A DNA stretch of 64,000 nt from Brevibacillus fortis (GTDB lineage Bacteria; Bacillota; Bacilli; Brevibacillales; Brevibacillaceae): assembly GCF_003013395.1 (NCBI RefSeq), contig NZ_PXZM01000003.1, positions 248,001 to 312,000 on the forward strand, given 5' to 3'. A program made the translations under genes and the position numbers. The notes beneath the pieces were generated by a model. The model was not told where the DNA came from. It saw nothing but the letters and a program-made list of their open reading frames with translations, and searched no databases. This document shows, in pieces, positions 24,814 to 33,421 of the stretch (position 1 is its first letter; the number at the start of each line of letters is the position of its first letter).

Positions 24814-25668
24814 TTAGCCCCAAACAGCAATAGATATAATGCCAATCGTGATCATCAAAGACATGGACAGACGCCATAAGCGTTGTCGCTCCTTTAGCAG
24901 AAACACCCCGAGCAGCGTCCCAAAAACCGTACTTACCTCACGAATAGGTGCAATAGCTGCAAGTGGTGCCAAAGTCATGGCAAACAAGAACAACAAGTAC
25001 GAGCCTGGTGAAAGAACGGCACCAAGCACAATCGTTCTCCAGTTTTTTTGCCACTCACGGCGGATGAGTCCTTTCTTCCAAACGAAGCTCCCGGCGACAA
25101 TCAGACACGCAAAGTTAGTTATTTCCAATAAAGCGAATGGAGAAAATTGTTGCACGATTTGCTTATCAGTTAACGTGTACCCTGTAATGCATAGTCCAAC
25201 TGCAAATGCGTATCGCAGGGCAAGCGGATTCACAGGTTGAACCTTGCGACCAGTGCCAATCATCCCGCTAATGGCGAAAACTCCGATCACGATGCAAATG
25301 ACACCCAGCCATCCCGGTACAGATAGATACTCTTGAAAAAAGATCGCGCTAAAAAACGGAATGAGAAGCGTCCCCGTCCCCCTCATGATGGGGTATACCT
25401 GTGAAATATCCCCGTATGTATACGCCTTTGAAATCAACAAGGTATAGCATCCTTGCAAGAAAAAGGACATACACAGAAAAAGAACCAAGGACCATGTCAG
25501 TTGTACGTTCATCAATTCCCAAATGAGAACTGGCAATAGGATTATGGTTGTTGGCAATGTAATCAACCAAAGAAACGCCATTTTGTTCTCACTTTTTTTC
25601 GTGAACAGGTTCCAGACTGCGTGCGCAAGGCCAGACGATAGTACGAGCAAAATCGAAATCGATAGCAT
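24814..25668 (-). CDS. EamA-like DMT superfamily transporter
   Basis: Membrane transporter of 284 residues with about ten helices in two EamA repeats (VLSSGLAHAVWNLFTKKS near the start; ISQVYPIMRGTGTLLIP in the middle; IAPIREVSTVFGTLLGVFLL near the end). The VYPIMRG and PIREVS motifs are typical of the subfamily often annotated as phosphonate- or undecaprenyl-related EamA carriers, but substrate is uncertain. The start 25668 follows GAAGGGG. It is upstream of the YitT gene on the same strand with about 100 bases between. Confidence 0.87.
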   Translation of the reverse strand: MLSISILLVLSSGLAHAVWNLFTKKSENKMAFLWLITLPTTIILLPVLIWELMNVQLTWSLVLFLCMSFFLQGCYTLLISKAYTYGDISQVYPIMRGTGTLLIPFFSAIFFQEYLSVPGWLGVICIVIGVFAISGMIGTGRKVQPVNPLALRYAFAVGLCITGYTLTDKQIVQQFSPFALLEITNFACLIVAGSFVWKKGLIRREWQKNWRTIVLGAVLSPGSYLLFLFAMTLAPLAAIAPIREVSTVFGTLLGVFLLKERQRLWRLSMSLMITIGIISIAVWG

Positions 25669-25861
25669 GTGTGCCCCTTCTCTCTCGTTGTACAAATACA
25701 ACTAAAGACAACAAAACACATTGCGTTCAGTTGTTTTTTATTCGACGTGTACAGTATACACCCAGTCCCCGCAAAAATTAAGCATTGTTTCTGCTCTAGG
25801 TCAAACCAGTTTGTCGATGCTGTGATCCTACGCATCTTTTTCCATTCTCCGCATTTTGGGT

Positions 25862-25867
25862 TATAAT
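25862..25867 (+). promoter_or_regulatory. -10 box (TATAAT) of the SWIM/SNF2 operon
   Basis: GGTTATAATGGAGG gives a consensus -10 about 37 bases before the SWIM gene start; the -35 is weak. Confidence 0.45.
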
Positions 25868-25902
25868 GGAGGGATGACACTTCGTTCGGAGGATCTGACT
25901 AC

Positions 25903-27507
25903 ATGTTGCAAAGAGAGTTGACTCGGGAACAAGCGATACAAGTAGGCGAGCAAATCCTAATTGCCGTCGAAGGACACATCATTGAACGGGGCTATACGTA
26001 CTTTTCAGATGGCGTCGTCTTCAATACGCGCGTAGAACAAGGCCATTATTTGACGAGTGATGTTCAAGGCTCCGAGGTGTATCATGTTCGCCTCGATATG
26101 GAAACGGTTCAAAACAGTACCTGTACCTGCCCTTATTCGCGCATTTGCAAGCATATTGCTGCTACTTTTTTTCAGATGTACAGTGTGTTCGAGAATCCTC
26201 GTACGTATTTGACCCGCTCCCAACAACCAAGACGGGTTACTTTTTCTCCTCATATGCTGATTCCTGCTTATAAATACAGTCATACCGCTACTTCTCAGTC
26301 TCATACAGCGTCTGTTTCCTTTTCGCTTACCGAGAACAGCTCTGTCAAAGAGTGGTGGACATTTTTTGAAAGCTGGACACGTAACCTGTTTGCGGCCATG
26401 GAATCGTATCGAGCTTCCTCTGAGTTATTATCGAGCTATCAAAATGTGCTGGGTGTTGCTGCATCGTGGCCAAAGGATCGGGCTCAACTTTTTGTCATTC
26501 ATGCCAATCTGTTTCATCTCATGAAGCTTACGCAATTCGTTAATACGTATCGCCAATCTTACTGGTTCTTAGATTTGGTTCAGACAGCCGAGCGGCTATT
26601 GGATCAATTAGAAGGGACATTGTACTTCGCGGATATCCCTGCTCTTTTGACTGACCACCAGGATGCCATCGTAGAAACTCTTCATCTGACAAAACAATTG
26701 AAAGAAAACGAAGCCACTTCTCTCTACTGGATCTTCGCCTATCAAATGTTATGGTGGATGCTTTTGAAGAAGCCGGAGTGGATCCAAGAGGAGATCCATG
26801 TGCTGGATCAACTGATCGACGATGAAAACAGTTCTGCCGCCGAAAAGGAAAAAGGATTGCTGCTCCGTGCCCACTTTCATGTGATGGAAAAAGAGGACGA
26901 AGCTGCTCTCCGTATCTGGAAAAGAATGAGCCGCTTGAACCTCTCCTTCTACTTGTCCTATATGAAATCATTTGCTCGAAATGGGGAATGGCAACGATTT
27001 CTCGATTGGACTGCTTCTTTGACGACCTTAATCGGCCAAGCCGATTCACAGCAATACCGACTCGTCATCGCCATTTGGCAGGAAGCGATGGAGAAAGTCG
27101 GACGATCAGCCGAGTGCGGCGCCAAGCTGAAGCAGTTCTTACCGAGCAGTTATCACGAATATGCTGCCTATTTATATGAAGAACGACAGTTTCAGCAATG
27201 GATCGATTTGCAAATGTCGTTTCAAGTGCCGATGGCAGATATCTCGATCATGCAGGTGAAAGAAATCGAGGAAGCCGAACCGACTCTGCTCTTCCCTTTT
27301 TATTTGCGGGAGGTGAACAGGCTGATTGCGGAGCGTAATCGAACGGCCTACAAAGAAGCGATCAAGCTCATGAAAAAGGTAAGGACGATTTACAACAAGG
27401 CAAACCAAGATGCGCGCTGGGAACGATACGTTGATCAATTATCTGTCAAGCATAATCGGTTACGTGCTTTTCAAGAAGAGCTAAGGAGAGGAAATTTCAA
27501 CTTATGA
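25903..27507 (+). CDS. SWIM zinc-finger protein, partner of SNF2 helicase
   Basis: Protein of 534 residues with an N-terminal SWIM zinc finger, CTCPYSRICKHIAA (about residues 77-90), and a long alpha-helical remainder without recognised domains. SWIM proteins bind DNA or protein and are found as neighbours of bacterial SNF2 helicases. Here the last codon overlaps the start of the SNF2 gene by 4 bases (ATGA), so the two products are probably made together and may act as one complex in chromatin or repair work. Process unknown. Confidence 0.85.
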   Translation: MLQRELTREQAIQVGEQILIAVEGHIIERGYTYFSDGVVFNTRVEQGHYLTSDVQGSEVYHVRLDMETVQNSTCTCPYSRICKHIAATFFQMYSVFENPRTYLTRSQQPRRVTFSPHMLIPAYKYSHTATSQSHTASVSFSLTENSSVKEWWTFFESWTRNLFAAMESYRASSELLSSYQNVLGVAASWPKDRAQLFVIHANLFHLMKLTQFVNTYRQSYWFLDLVQTAERLLDQLEGTLYFADIPALLTDHQDAIVETLHLTKQLKENEATSLYWIFAYQMLWWMLLKKPEWIQEEIHVLDQLIDDENSSAAEKEKGLLLRAHFHVMEKEDEAALRIWKRMSRLNLSFYLSYMKSFARNGEWQRFLDWTASLTTLIGQADSQQYRLVIAIWQEAMEKVGRSAECGAKLKQFLPSSYHEYAAYLYEERQFQQWIDLQMSFQVPMADISIMQVKEIEEAEPTLLFPFYLREVNRLIAERNRTAYKEAIKLMKKVRTIYNKANQDARWERYVDQLSVKHNRLRAFQEELRRGNFNL

Positions 27508-30362
27508 ACACCGTCACTACATTGGTTCTAGACGGAGAGCTTTTGGCAGACGGACAATTCTTGATTACTGGCAAAGACACGCAAGGAGCAGTGATCGATC
27601 CAGAAGAATTGGCAGGAACGCTTTTTGCGTGGGATGAGTCATCCTATTACGGCACCTTCCTGGACAAAAACGAGCATGGCGTTTTGCTCAGCCCTGCCAA
27701 GGCCCTCTCCTTTTTCGTTTCCCCCCAGTGGCTTTTGCATCGGACCTATTCATCCAGCACGCCATTTGAACAATTTACACATGTAGCGGTAATGATCCGT
27801 GATACGCTCGCCCAAGGCTCCCTTGCACCTGATTTTTCTTCCTGGAAAAAAGGACAGATAGGCTGGAGAGCTCTGCATGCTCCTCACGATTTTCCGGAGT
27901 ACGGACACAGGTGGCTTTCGCTCGTCCTGGAGGAATCCTTGCAAGGCTCTCGCGAGATTGGACGCAGGTGGGAGCAGCTATTGACGCAATACCCGGCTCT
28001 GTACGTCATGGGCGCCGAGCTTTCTCCACACCTTCAGGAACAGGAATGGTTGCAATCGATAGGCTGGCTGCCGGATACGACACCGTTTCGAACATGCTTG
28101 CAAATCGTCGAAGCAGAGGAGCACCCCAATGACTGGCAACTCCAAGTGTATTTGCAGAATCGCGAAGAGCCAGATCAGTTATTTCTCATTGAGCCACACC
28201 AGCTGACAGCTGAGGGAGTAGCCACCGCCCGCATCCCTGCTGACTGGCGTGAACACTGGAATCGTTTTCTCACGGACCTTGGCAAATGCAAAGAGATTCT
28301 CCCCTGGCTAAAAGACACCCAGGACAAACAAAGCCGTTTTCTCACCCAACTGACGAACGAGCAAGCATGGATCTTTTTGACGTCGAGCAGTTTGCAGTTG
28401 GTGCAAGCAGGTATTCACGTCTTTCTGCCAGCTTGGTGGGAACAAGTACGGAGGGTAAAACCGAAGCTGAAAGCCAAGATTACCTCTTCTGTCGGTGCTA
28501 GCAGACAGTCCTTTCTTGGTGTCTCCCAGCTCATGGATTTTGAATGGAAGCTCGCCTTGGGACCTGTGGAGCTCACCGAAGAGGAATTTGAACAACTCAT
28601 TAAACAAAAGCAGCGCCTGCTGAAAATTCGCGGGCATTGGGTACAATTGACTCCCGATCTATTCTTACAGTTGCAGGAAGCGCTCAAGAAAAACCAAGCG
28701 AAAAACGGCATGACGCTGCGCGATGTCATGAGAATGCACCTCTCCCCTTCTGTGGAGGCTGAGGAGCTGCCCGATGATGAGTTCGACTTCGCCACTTCCC
28801 TAACTGTTGATGTTCAGCTAAACCAGCATTTGCGAGAGCTCTTGAATCAATTGCAAGAAACAAAGCGCATCCCGATCATGGAGCAGCCCTCTACTTTTCA
28901 CGGGACGTTGCGAAATTATCAGCTGGAGGGTAGTTCGTGGCTGTTCTTTTTACGCCGGTTTGGGTTGGGAGCTTGTCTGGCCGATGACATGGGATTGGGG
29001 AAAACGGTTCAGTTTATTACGTATTTGCTACACGTCAAACAACATGGCCCAGCCAGTACTCCATCTCTTCTGATCTGCCCGACCTCCGTCATAGGCAACT
29101 GGCAAAAAGAGCTGAAGCGATTCGCCCCTTCTCTTCAAGTGATGATTCATTATGGCAACGATCGCCAAAAGAAGGAGGCGTTTTTGCCAGCTATCAAGGG
29201 TGCGGATCTAGTCATTACCTCCTACGCCCTGTCCCATTTGGATGAGCAGGAACTGGGAATGGTTACATGGGATACGATTTGTCTCGACGAGGCGCAAAAT
29301 ATTAAAAATGCCTATACAAAACAAGCGTCAGCTGTTCGCGATTTGAAAGCATGGCATCGGATCGCTCTCACAGGCACTCCAATCGAAAATCGTCTGAGTG
29401 AGCTCTGGTCAATATTTGACTTCCTGAATCCTGGCTACTTGGGAAGTCTCGGGGAATTTACCCAGCGCTTTGTCCATCCGATCGAGCGCGACCAAGACCA
29501 GCAACTCATCAATCAAGTGCAACGACTCATTCAGCCTTTCCTGCTCCGTCGTGTGAAAACCGATCCGAACATTCAGCTAGACTTGCCAGACAAGAATGAG
29601 AGCAAGGAATATGTACCGCTGACTACCGAGCAAGGCGCACTTTATGAGACAGCGATTCAAGATATGTTTGATCGAATGGAAAAAGCCTCCCCGATGGAGC
29701 GGCGCGGTCTGATTCTGACGACACTGACACGTCTCAAACAATTGTGTGACCATCCCGCCCTCATTTTGAATGAAATCTCAACAGCAGATGAAGCCAGTCG
29801 TTCGCACAAATTGGAAAGGCTGCTGGAATTGGTTGAGGATCTTCGTCAAAAGAAAGAGCGTTGCCTGATTTTTACCCAATACATCGAAATGGGCAACTTG
29901 CTCCAACGGGTACTGACTCGGGAAGGCTATGGACCAGTCTACTTCCTAAATGGGTCCACAAAGAAAGAAAAACGCGATGAGATGATCGCTCGTTTTCAAG
30001 ACGCGACACTTCCGGACCATGAACGCGGGGCCGTCTTCATTCTTTCCTTGCGCGCGGGAGGAACAGGCTTGAACTTGACGGAAGCCAACCACGTCATTCA
30101 CGTAGATCGCTGGTGGAATCCTGCGGTAGAAAATCAGGCCACTGACCGTGCTCATCGCATAGGCCAGCAGCGCAATGTTCACGTCTATAAATTCATCTCA
30201 CTCGGGACGATTGAGGAACGCATTGATGAGATGATGGAGAGAAAGCTATCCTTAAGCCAGCAAATTGTCGGGACTGGCGAAAGCTGGATCACGGAGCTAT
30301 CAACGGAGGAACTGCGGGACTTGTTCACCCTGCGTCATGATTGGCTAGACACGAAAGGATAG
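27504..30362 (+). CDS. SNF2-family DEAD/DEAH-box helicase
   Basis: DNA translocase of 952 residues. The N-terminal 430 residues are a bacterial SNF2-associated region. The motor follows: LRNYQLEGSSWLFFL, Walker A ADDMGLGKTVQFI, DEAQ box CLDEAQNIKN, motif III ALTGTPIENR, and the C-lobe with FILSLRAGGTGLNLTEAN and ATDRAHRIGQ. It overlaps the SWIM gene by 4 bases. Bacterial homologues (RapA-like or repair-linked) move along duplex DNA; the exact role here is unknown. A 42-residue frame follows. Confidence 0.93.
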   Translation: MNTVTTLVLDGELLADGQFLITGKDTQGAVIDPEELAGTLFAWDESSYYGTFLDKNEHGVLLSPAKALSFFVSPQWLLHRTYSSSTPFEQFTHVAVMIRDTLAQGSLAPDFSSWKKGQIGWRALHAPHDFPEYGHRWLSLVLEESLQGSREIGRRWEQLLTQYPALYVMGAELSPHLQEQEWLQSIGWLPDTTPFRTCLQIVEAEEHPNDWQLQVYLQNREEPDQLFLIEPHQLTAEGVATARIPADWREHWNRFLTDLGKCKEILPWLKDTQDKQSRFLTQLTNEQAWIFLTSSSLQLVQAGIHVFLPAWWEQVRRVKPKLKAKITSSVGASRQSFLGVSQLMDFEWKLALGPVELTEEEFEQLIKQKQRLLKIRGHWVQLTPDLFLQLQEALKKNQAKNGMTLRDVMRMHLSPSVEAEELPDDEFDFATSLTVDVQLNQHLRELLNQLQETKRIPIMEQPSTFHGTLRNYQLEGSSWLFFLRRFGLGACLADDMGLGKTVQFITYLLHVKQHGPASTPSLLICPTSVIGNWQKELKRFAPSLQVMIHYGNDRQKKEAFLPAIKGADLVITSYALSHLDEQELGMVTWDTICLDEAQNIKNAYTKQASAVRDLKAWHRIALTGTPIENRLSELWSIFDFLNPGYLGSLGEFTQRFVHPIERDQDQQLINQVQRLIQPFLLRRVKTDPNIQLDLPDKNESKEYVPLTTEQGALYETAIQDMFDRMEKASPMERRGLILTTLTRLKQLCDHPALILNEISTADEASRSHKLERLLELVEDLRQKKERCLIFTQYIEMGNLLQRVLTREGYGPVYFLNGSTKKEKRDEMIARFQDATLPDHERGAVFILSLRAGGTGLNLTEANHVIHVDRWWNPAVENQATDRAHRIGQQRNVHVYKFISLGTIEERIDEMMERKLSLSQQIVGTGESWITELSTEELRDLFTLRHDWLDTKG

Positions 30363-30378
30363 ATGGAGAATGGAGCCA

Positions 30379-30507
30379 GTGAAACAAAACGACGGCAATT
30401 CCACTATGCACCGCCCTACAGAAGAGCCCAAGCTTCCCGAGGTATGGCAGCGTTTTTTGGAAGCTGTTCAAGAACAATTTTCCGAAACCCAGGCAAAGAA
30501 AGACTAA
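30379..30507 (+). CDS. Small hypothetical protein downstream of SNF2 helicase
   Basis: A 42-residue frame from GTG 30379 to TAA 30507. GGAG lies at 30365-30368, overlapping the end of the helicase gene's spacer, and the sequence is protein-like and amphipathic: PKLPEVWQRFLEAVQEQF, then a polar tail. It starts 16 bases after the SNF2 stop and is followed at once by a terminator, as expected for the last gene of the operon. No family recognised. Confidence 0.55.
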   Translation: MKQNDGNSTMHRPTEEPKLPEVWQRFLEAVQEQFSETQAKKD

Positions 30508-30512
30508 GTACG

Positions 30513-30562
30513 AAAAACCCAAGGCCTGATCACGTTAAGGATCGAGCCTTGGGTTTGATTTT
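30513..30562. terminator. Bidirectional terminator
   Basis: AAACCCAAGGC and GCCTTGGGTTT form an 11-base stem over a 20-base loop, with A-run left and T-run right. The right arm is also the last codons of the convergent EAL-kinase gene. Confidence 0.85.
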
Positions 30563-32493
30563 CTGAGTGGAAAGGAAACCTCCACTGTCGTTCCTTTATT
30601 CGGAGCACTCGAAAAATGGATATACCCGCCGTGTGCCTGAATGATTTTATAACAAATCATAAGTCCTAGCCCGGTCCCCTTCTCTTTCGTGCTATAAAAG
30701 GGCTCCCCTAATCGTTTCAGCCGTTCTTCCTCCATGCCGCAGCCTTGATCAATGATTGTAATCATCACTTGTTCGCTTTCTTTCATCCTTGCCAGGATGT
30801 GAATCGTTCCACCTTCTTGCATCGACTCAACCGAGTTTGACAGAAGATTCATGAAAAGCTGCTGAATTTGATTCTGGTCGCACCAAATCGTGGTCCCTTC
30901 TACTTCCTTGACATCCAGTACCAGATCATGCAGCTCTAGCTGCGCTTGCACTATTCCTGTAACCTGTCGCAGCAAATCCGCTATCTTTCTTGGTTCGTAC
31001 GGTTCTGTACAATCTCTTGATAAAAAGACGTATTCTCGCAGGACACTCTCTAACTGGTGAAATTCAGCCAGCATAATATCGAAATATTCCCTCTTCCATT
31101 GATCTCGACGTAGCAATTGTACGAAGCCTTTGATAGAAGTTACTGGGTTTCGTATTTCGTGTGCAACACCGGCAGCCATTTGTCCAATGACGGATAGCTT
31201 GTCAATCTTTTGTAAAAACTCTTCTGTCTGCACGTGCTTCGTATGATTTCGGATGATAAATATGACTTGGTTCGGCTCATGTTCTTCATGAATCACCGGA
31301 GTTCCTTTTGCCTCCAGCGTGATCTTATTTCCATTCCGGTCCGGACAAGTAAAGGTAATGAGGCGAGGCTGCTTCTCCACCGTGATCTGGCGAATCGTTT
31401 GCATAACGAGCCTGCCCGTTTCCAGTGGCAGTACAGCTAGCAAGTGTCGACTCACTACTTTATCGGGAGCGATCTCCAAAACGGATTGAACGGATGGCGA
31501 AATATACGTAATGACCCCCTGACTATTGATGATCACGATAATATCAGACAAGTTTTCTGCAATTAATCGATAGGGCGATTCACTCACAAGTTGTTGCGTG
31601 CGAAAAACATCTCCTCGCTCACTCTGCTCCACTTCGTATGTATCAAAAATTCGGTGTTGTCCACCATTGAGTTGAAGAAAGGCACTGTTCCTAAACCTTT
31701 CCTCACGCTTCAACACACGAGCCAGGTCTTCGGCAGGCATCGGCTCACTGAACCAAAATCCTTGAGCAGAATCACAACCAAGCTGCCAAAGAAAATCCAG
31801 TTGCTCTTGCGTCTCTACGCCTTCTGCCGTTACTTGCACGTCCAGACTTCGTGCCATCGCCATGACGGTTTTGATAACGGTTGTCTGTGTGACATCGCTC
31901 ATGCATTCCCTTACACAAGATTGATCGATTTTTAGCTTGTTCATAGCAAAGCGGGATAGATGTTGAATGCTGCTATAGCCCTTACCAAAATCGTCCAGGC
32001 TGATTTTTACCCCGATTCTTTTTAGTTCTGCTAAAATCTCGATTGTACGCTCTCCATCTCTGGTAGAATCCTCGGTAAATTCCAGCTCTAAATAGTGAGG
32101 CTGCAAGTTTGTCTCGTTTAAGATCGCTTGAATTCTGCTACCCAACTGGTCCGATTCCAAGGTATAGGATGACAGATTCACACCTGTCACAAGAGGTGGC
32201 AATCCAGCGTCCTGCCAAGCTTTGTTCTGCTTGCAAGCCGTTCGAATCACCCATTCCTCCACCAAATGAATCAATCCGCTCTTTTCTGCTAACAACAATA
32301 TCCACTCTGGTGGCAATAGCCCTCTTTCATGATGGTTCCATCTTACCAGTGCTTCTGCCCCGATTATTTTGCCTGTTCTCAAGTCGTAGAGTGGTTGATA
32401 ATACAGGCTAAGCTGCTGATTGACAACCGCTTGATGAAAATCTCGAACGTAGCGATCCAGTTCCTTTTGGTTCATTGTCTGTATACGAACCAC
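30535..32493 (-). CDS. EAL domain - PAS - histidine kinase fusion protein
   Basis: A 652-residue soluble protein joining c-di-GMP breakdown and kinase signalling. Residues 15-260 are an EAL phosphodiesterase with every catalytic position seen: E47 in EALVRW, N106 in VNLSS, E138 in LEFTED, D167-D168 in LDDFGKGYSS, K188 in LKID and E224 in AEGVET. Residues 305-420 are a PAS domain. Residues 430-500 are HisKA with phospho-acceptor H445 in AHEIRNPVTSIKGF, as in sporulation kinases, and 530-645 an ATPase with the N box, DQGCGM and GTGLGL. No membrane helix. GTG 32493 is used with AGGA upstream; ATG 32475 is possible. Confidence 0.9.
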   Translation of the reverse strand: MVRIQTMNQKELDRYVRDFHQAVVNQQLSLYYQPLYDLRTGKIIGAEALVRWNHHERGLLPPEWILLLAEKSGLIHLVEEWVIRTACKQNKAWQDAGLPPLVTGVNLSSYTLESDQLGSRIQAILNETNLQPHYLELEFTEDSTRDGERTIEILAELKRIGVKISLDDFGKGYSSIQHLSRFAMNKLKIDQSCVRECMSDVTQTTVIKTVMAMARSLDVQVTAEGVETQEQLDFLWQLGCDSAQGFWFSEPMPAEDLARVLKREERFRNSAFLQLNGGQHRIFDTYEVEQSERGDVFRTQQLVSESPYRLIAENLSDIIVIINSQGVITYISPSVQSVLEIAPDKVVSRHLLAVLPLETGRLVMQTIRQITVEKQPRLITFTCPDRNGNKITLEAKGTPVIHEEHEPNQVIFIIRNHTKHVQTEEFLQKIDKLSVIGQMAAGVAHEIRNPVTSIKGFVQLLRRDQWKREYFDIMLAEFHQLESVLREYVFLSRDCTEPYEPRKIADLLRQVTGIVQAQLELHDLVLDVKEVEGTTIWCDQNQIQQLFMNLLSNSVESMQEGGTIHILARMKESEQVMITIIDQGCGMEEERLKRLGEPFYSTKEKGTGLGLMICYKIIQAHGGYIHFSSAPNKGTTVEVSFPLRKSNPRLDP

Positions 32494-32588
32494 GCCTTCC
32501 TGGAAATCATTCTGATTTTTCCAACTTTACCTCTGACTCTACTTTATAGGAAGAAGCTAGCATATGTCCATACGTCTACATTGTATAG

Positions 32589-32613
32589 AAAAAACCCTCC
32601 ACAAAGGGAGGGT
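32589..32613 (-). terminator. Terminator of the ABC-FhuF-like operon
   Basis: ACCCTCC and GGGAGGGT form a stem over a 5-base loop; the minus strand continues into TTTTTT, just after the FhuF-like stop. Confidence 0.85.
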
Positions 32614-32616
32614 CAG

Positions 32617-33399
32617 CTACGCTCGAATTCTCATCAGCGCACGCTCTTCTTCTTTTATCCGCGGACAGGTATAGCAATACTTTTGCTCCCCCGTCTTATA
32701 GTACAAACAGCATTGATTCTTGATACGGACTTTCGCTTGAGGATCACGCATATCCTCGATCCAACGCACACGCACGCGGAATGGATTTTTTTGCAATCCA
32801 AAGCTCTCGCCTTCCAGCTGATGACAGAGGACATCGTAATCAGCCTTTACTTGTTGCTTGATACTATCCTGTTCTACCAACGCCACAAATGCATCCGTAT
32901 GGTAATTGAACTTGGTCGGGAACTGTCCCCAGAGCATTGCTTCTGGGTTGCCTGTCACCTTTGCAAGAGTCGTGAGCAACGGATGCAGGAAGTCTTGGAA
33001 GTACGCACGATAGCATTCGTTCCGCCAGATTGCGCGCTCTGCTTCGCTGGCAGGCGCTTCTACGATCTCATGCGCCGGGATCACAAACGCGAATTGCGGA
33101 TAATCATCCTCGTAAAACAATTCGATCGTCATATTATCCAGCGTCATGGGAAGTGCACGATTCCAGACAGAAATCATGTACGAAAGACCGAGAGAAGGGC
33201 TCGTGAGCCAACTGCTGATGTATGTACCAGCAGCAGTCAGCTCATGTGCCTTGATTAGCGGAGCATAGATTTGTACGAGCTCATTCATATGCTTCGGGTC
33301 TACCAAATCTCTTGCCTTCATGGAAAATAAGGCGTTGGGTCTCGTTTTTGAAGTAATATCAAACCGTTGCGCTAAAAAATCGTCATCCCATTCATGCAT
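32617..33399 (-). CDS. FhuF-like [2Fe-2S] ferric-siderophore reductase
   Basis: About 260 residues with the FhuF C-terminal iron-sulphur motif: two adjacent cysteines, ten residues, Cys, two residues, Cys (NQCCLYYKTGEQKYCYTC). FhuF-type proteins reduce ferric siderophores in the cytoplasm to free the iron. The rest is the poorly conserved IucA/IucC-FhuF helical region. ATG 33399 is preferred over the GTG one codon earlier, with GGGAG upstream. It follows the ABC exporter gene by 22 bases, and the pair sits behind a Fur box. Confidence 0.85.
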   Translation of the reverse strand: MHEWDDDFLAQRFDITSKTRPNALFSMKARDLVDPKHMNELVQIYAPLIKAHELTAAGTYISSWLTSPSLGLSYMISVWNRALPMTLDNMTIELFYEDDYPQFAFVIPAHEIVEAPASEAERAIWRNECYRAYFQDFLHPLLTTLAKVTGNPEAMLWGQFPTKFNYHTDAFVALVEQDSIKQQVKADYDVLCHQLEGESFGLQKNPFRVRVRWIEDMRDPQAKVRIKNQCCLYYKTGEQKYCYTCPRIKEEERALMRIRA

Positions 33400-33421
33400 C
33401 ACTATCTCCCTCTCTCATCCA

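Noticed and set aside
30363..30566. ATG-started plus frame of 67 codons after SNF2
   Set aside because: Arg-rich, runs through the terminator and overlaps the better-supported GTG frame at 30379.
32329..33258. Plus-strand frame of 309 codons
   Set aside because: It lies opposite the FhuF-like gene and the start of the EAL-kinase and has no family features.
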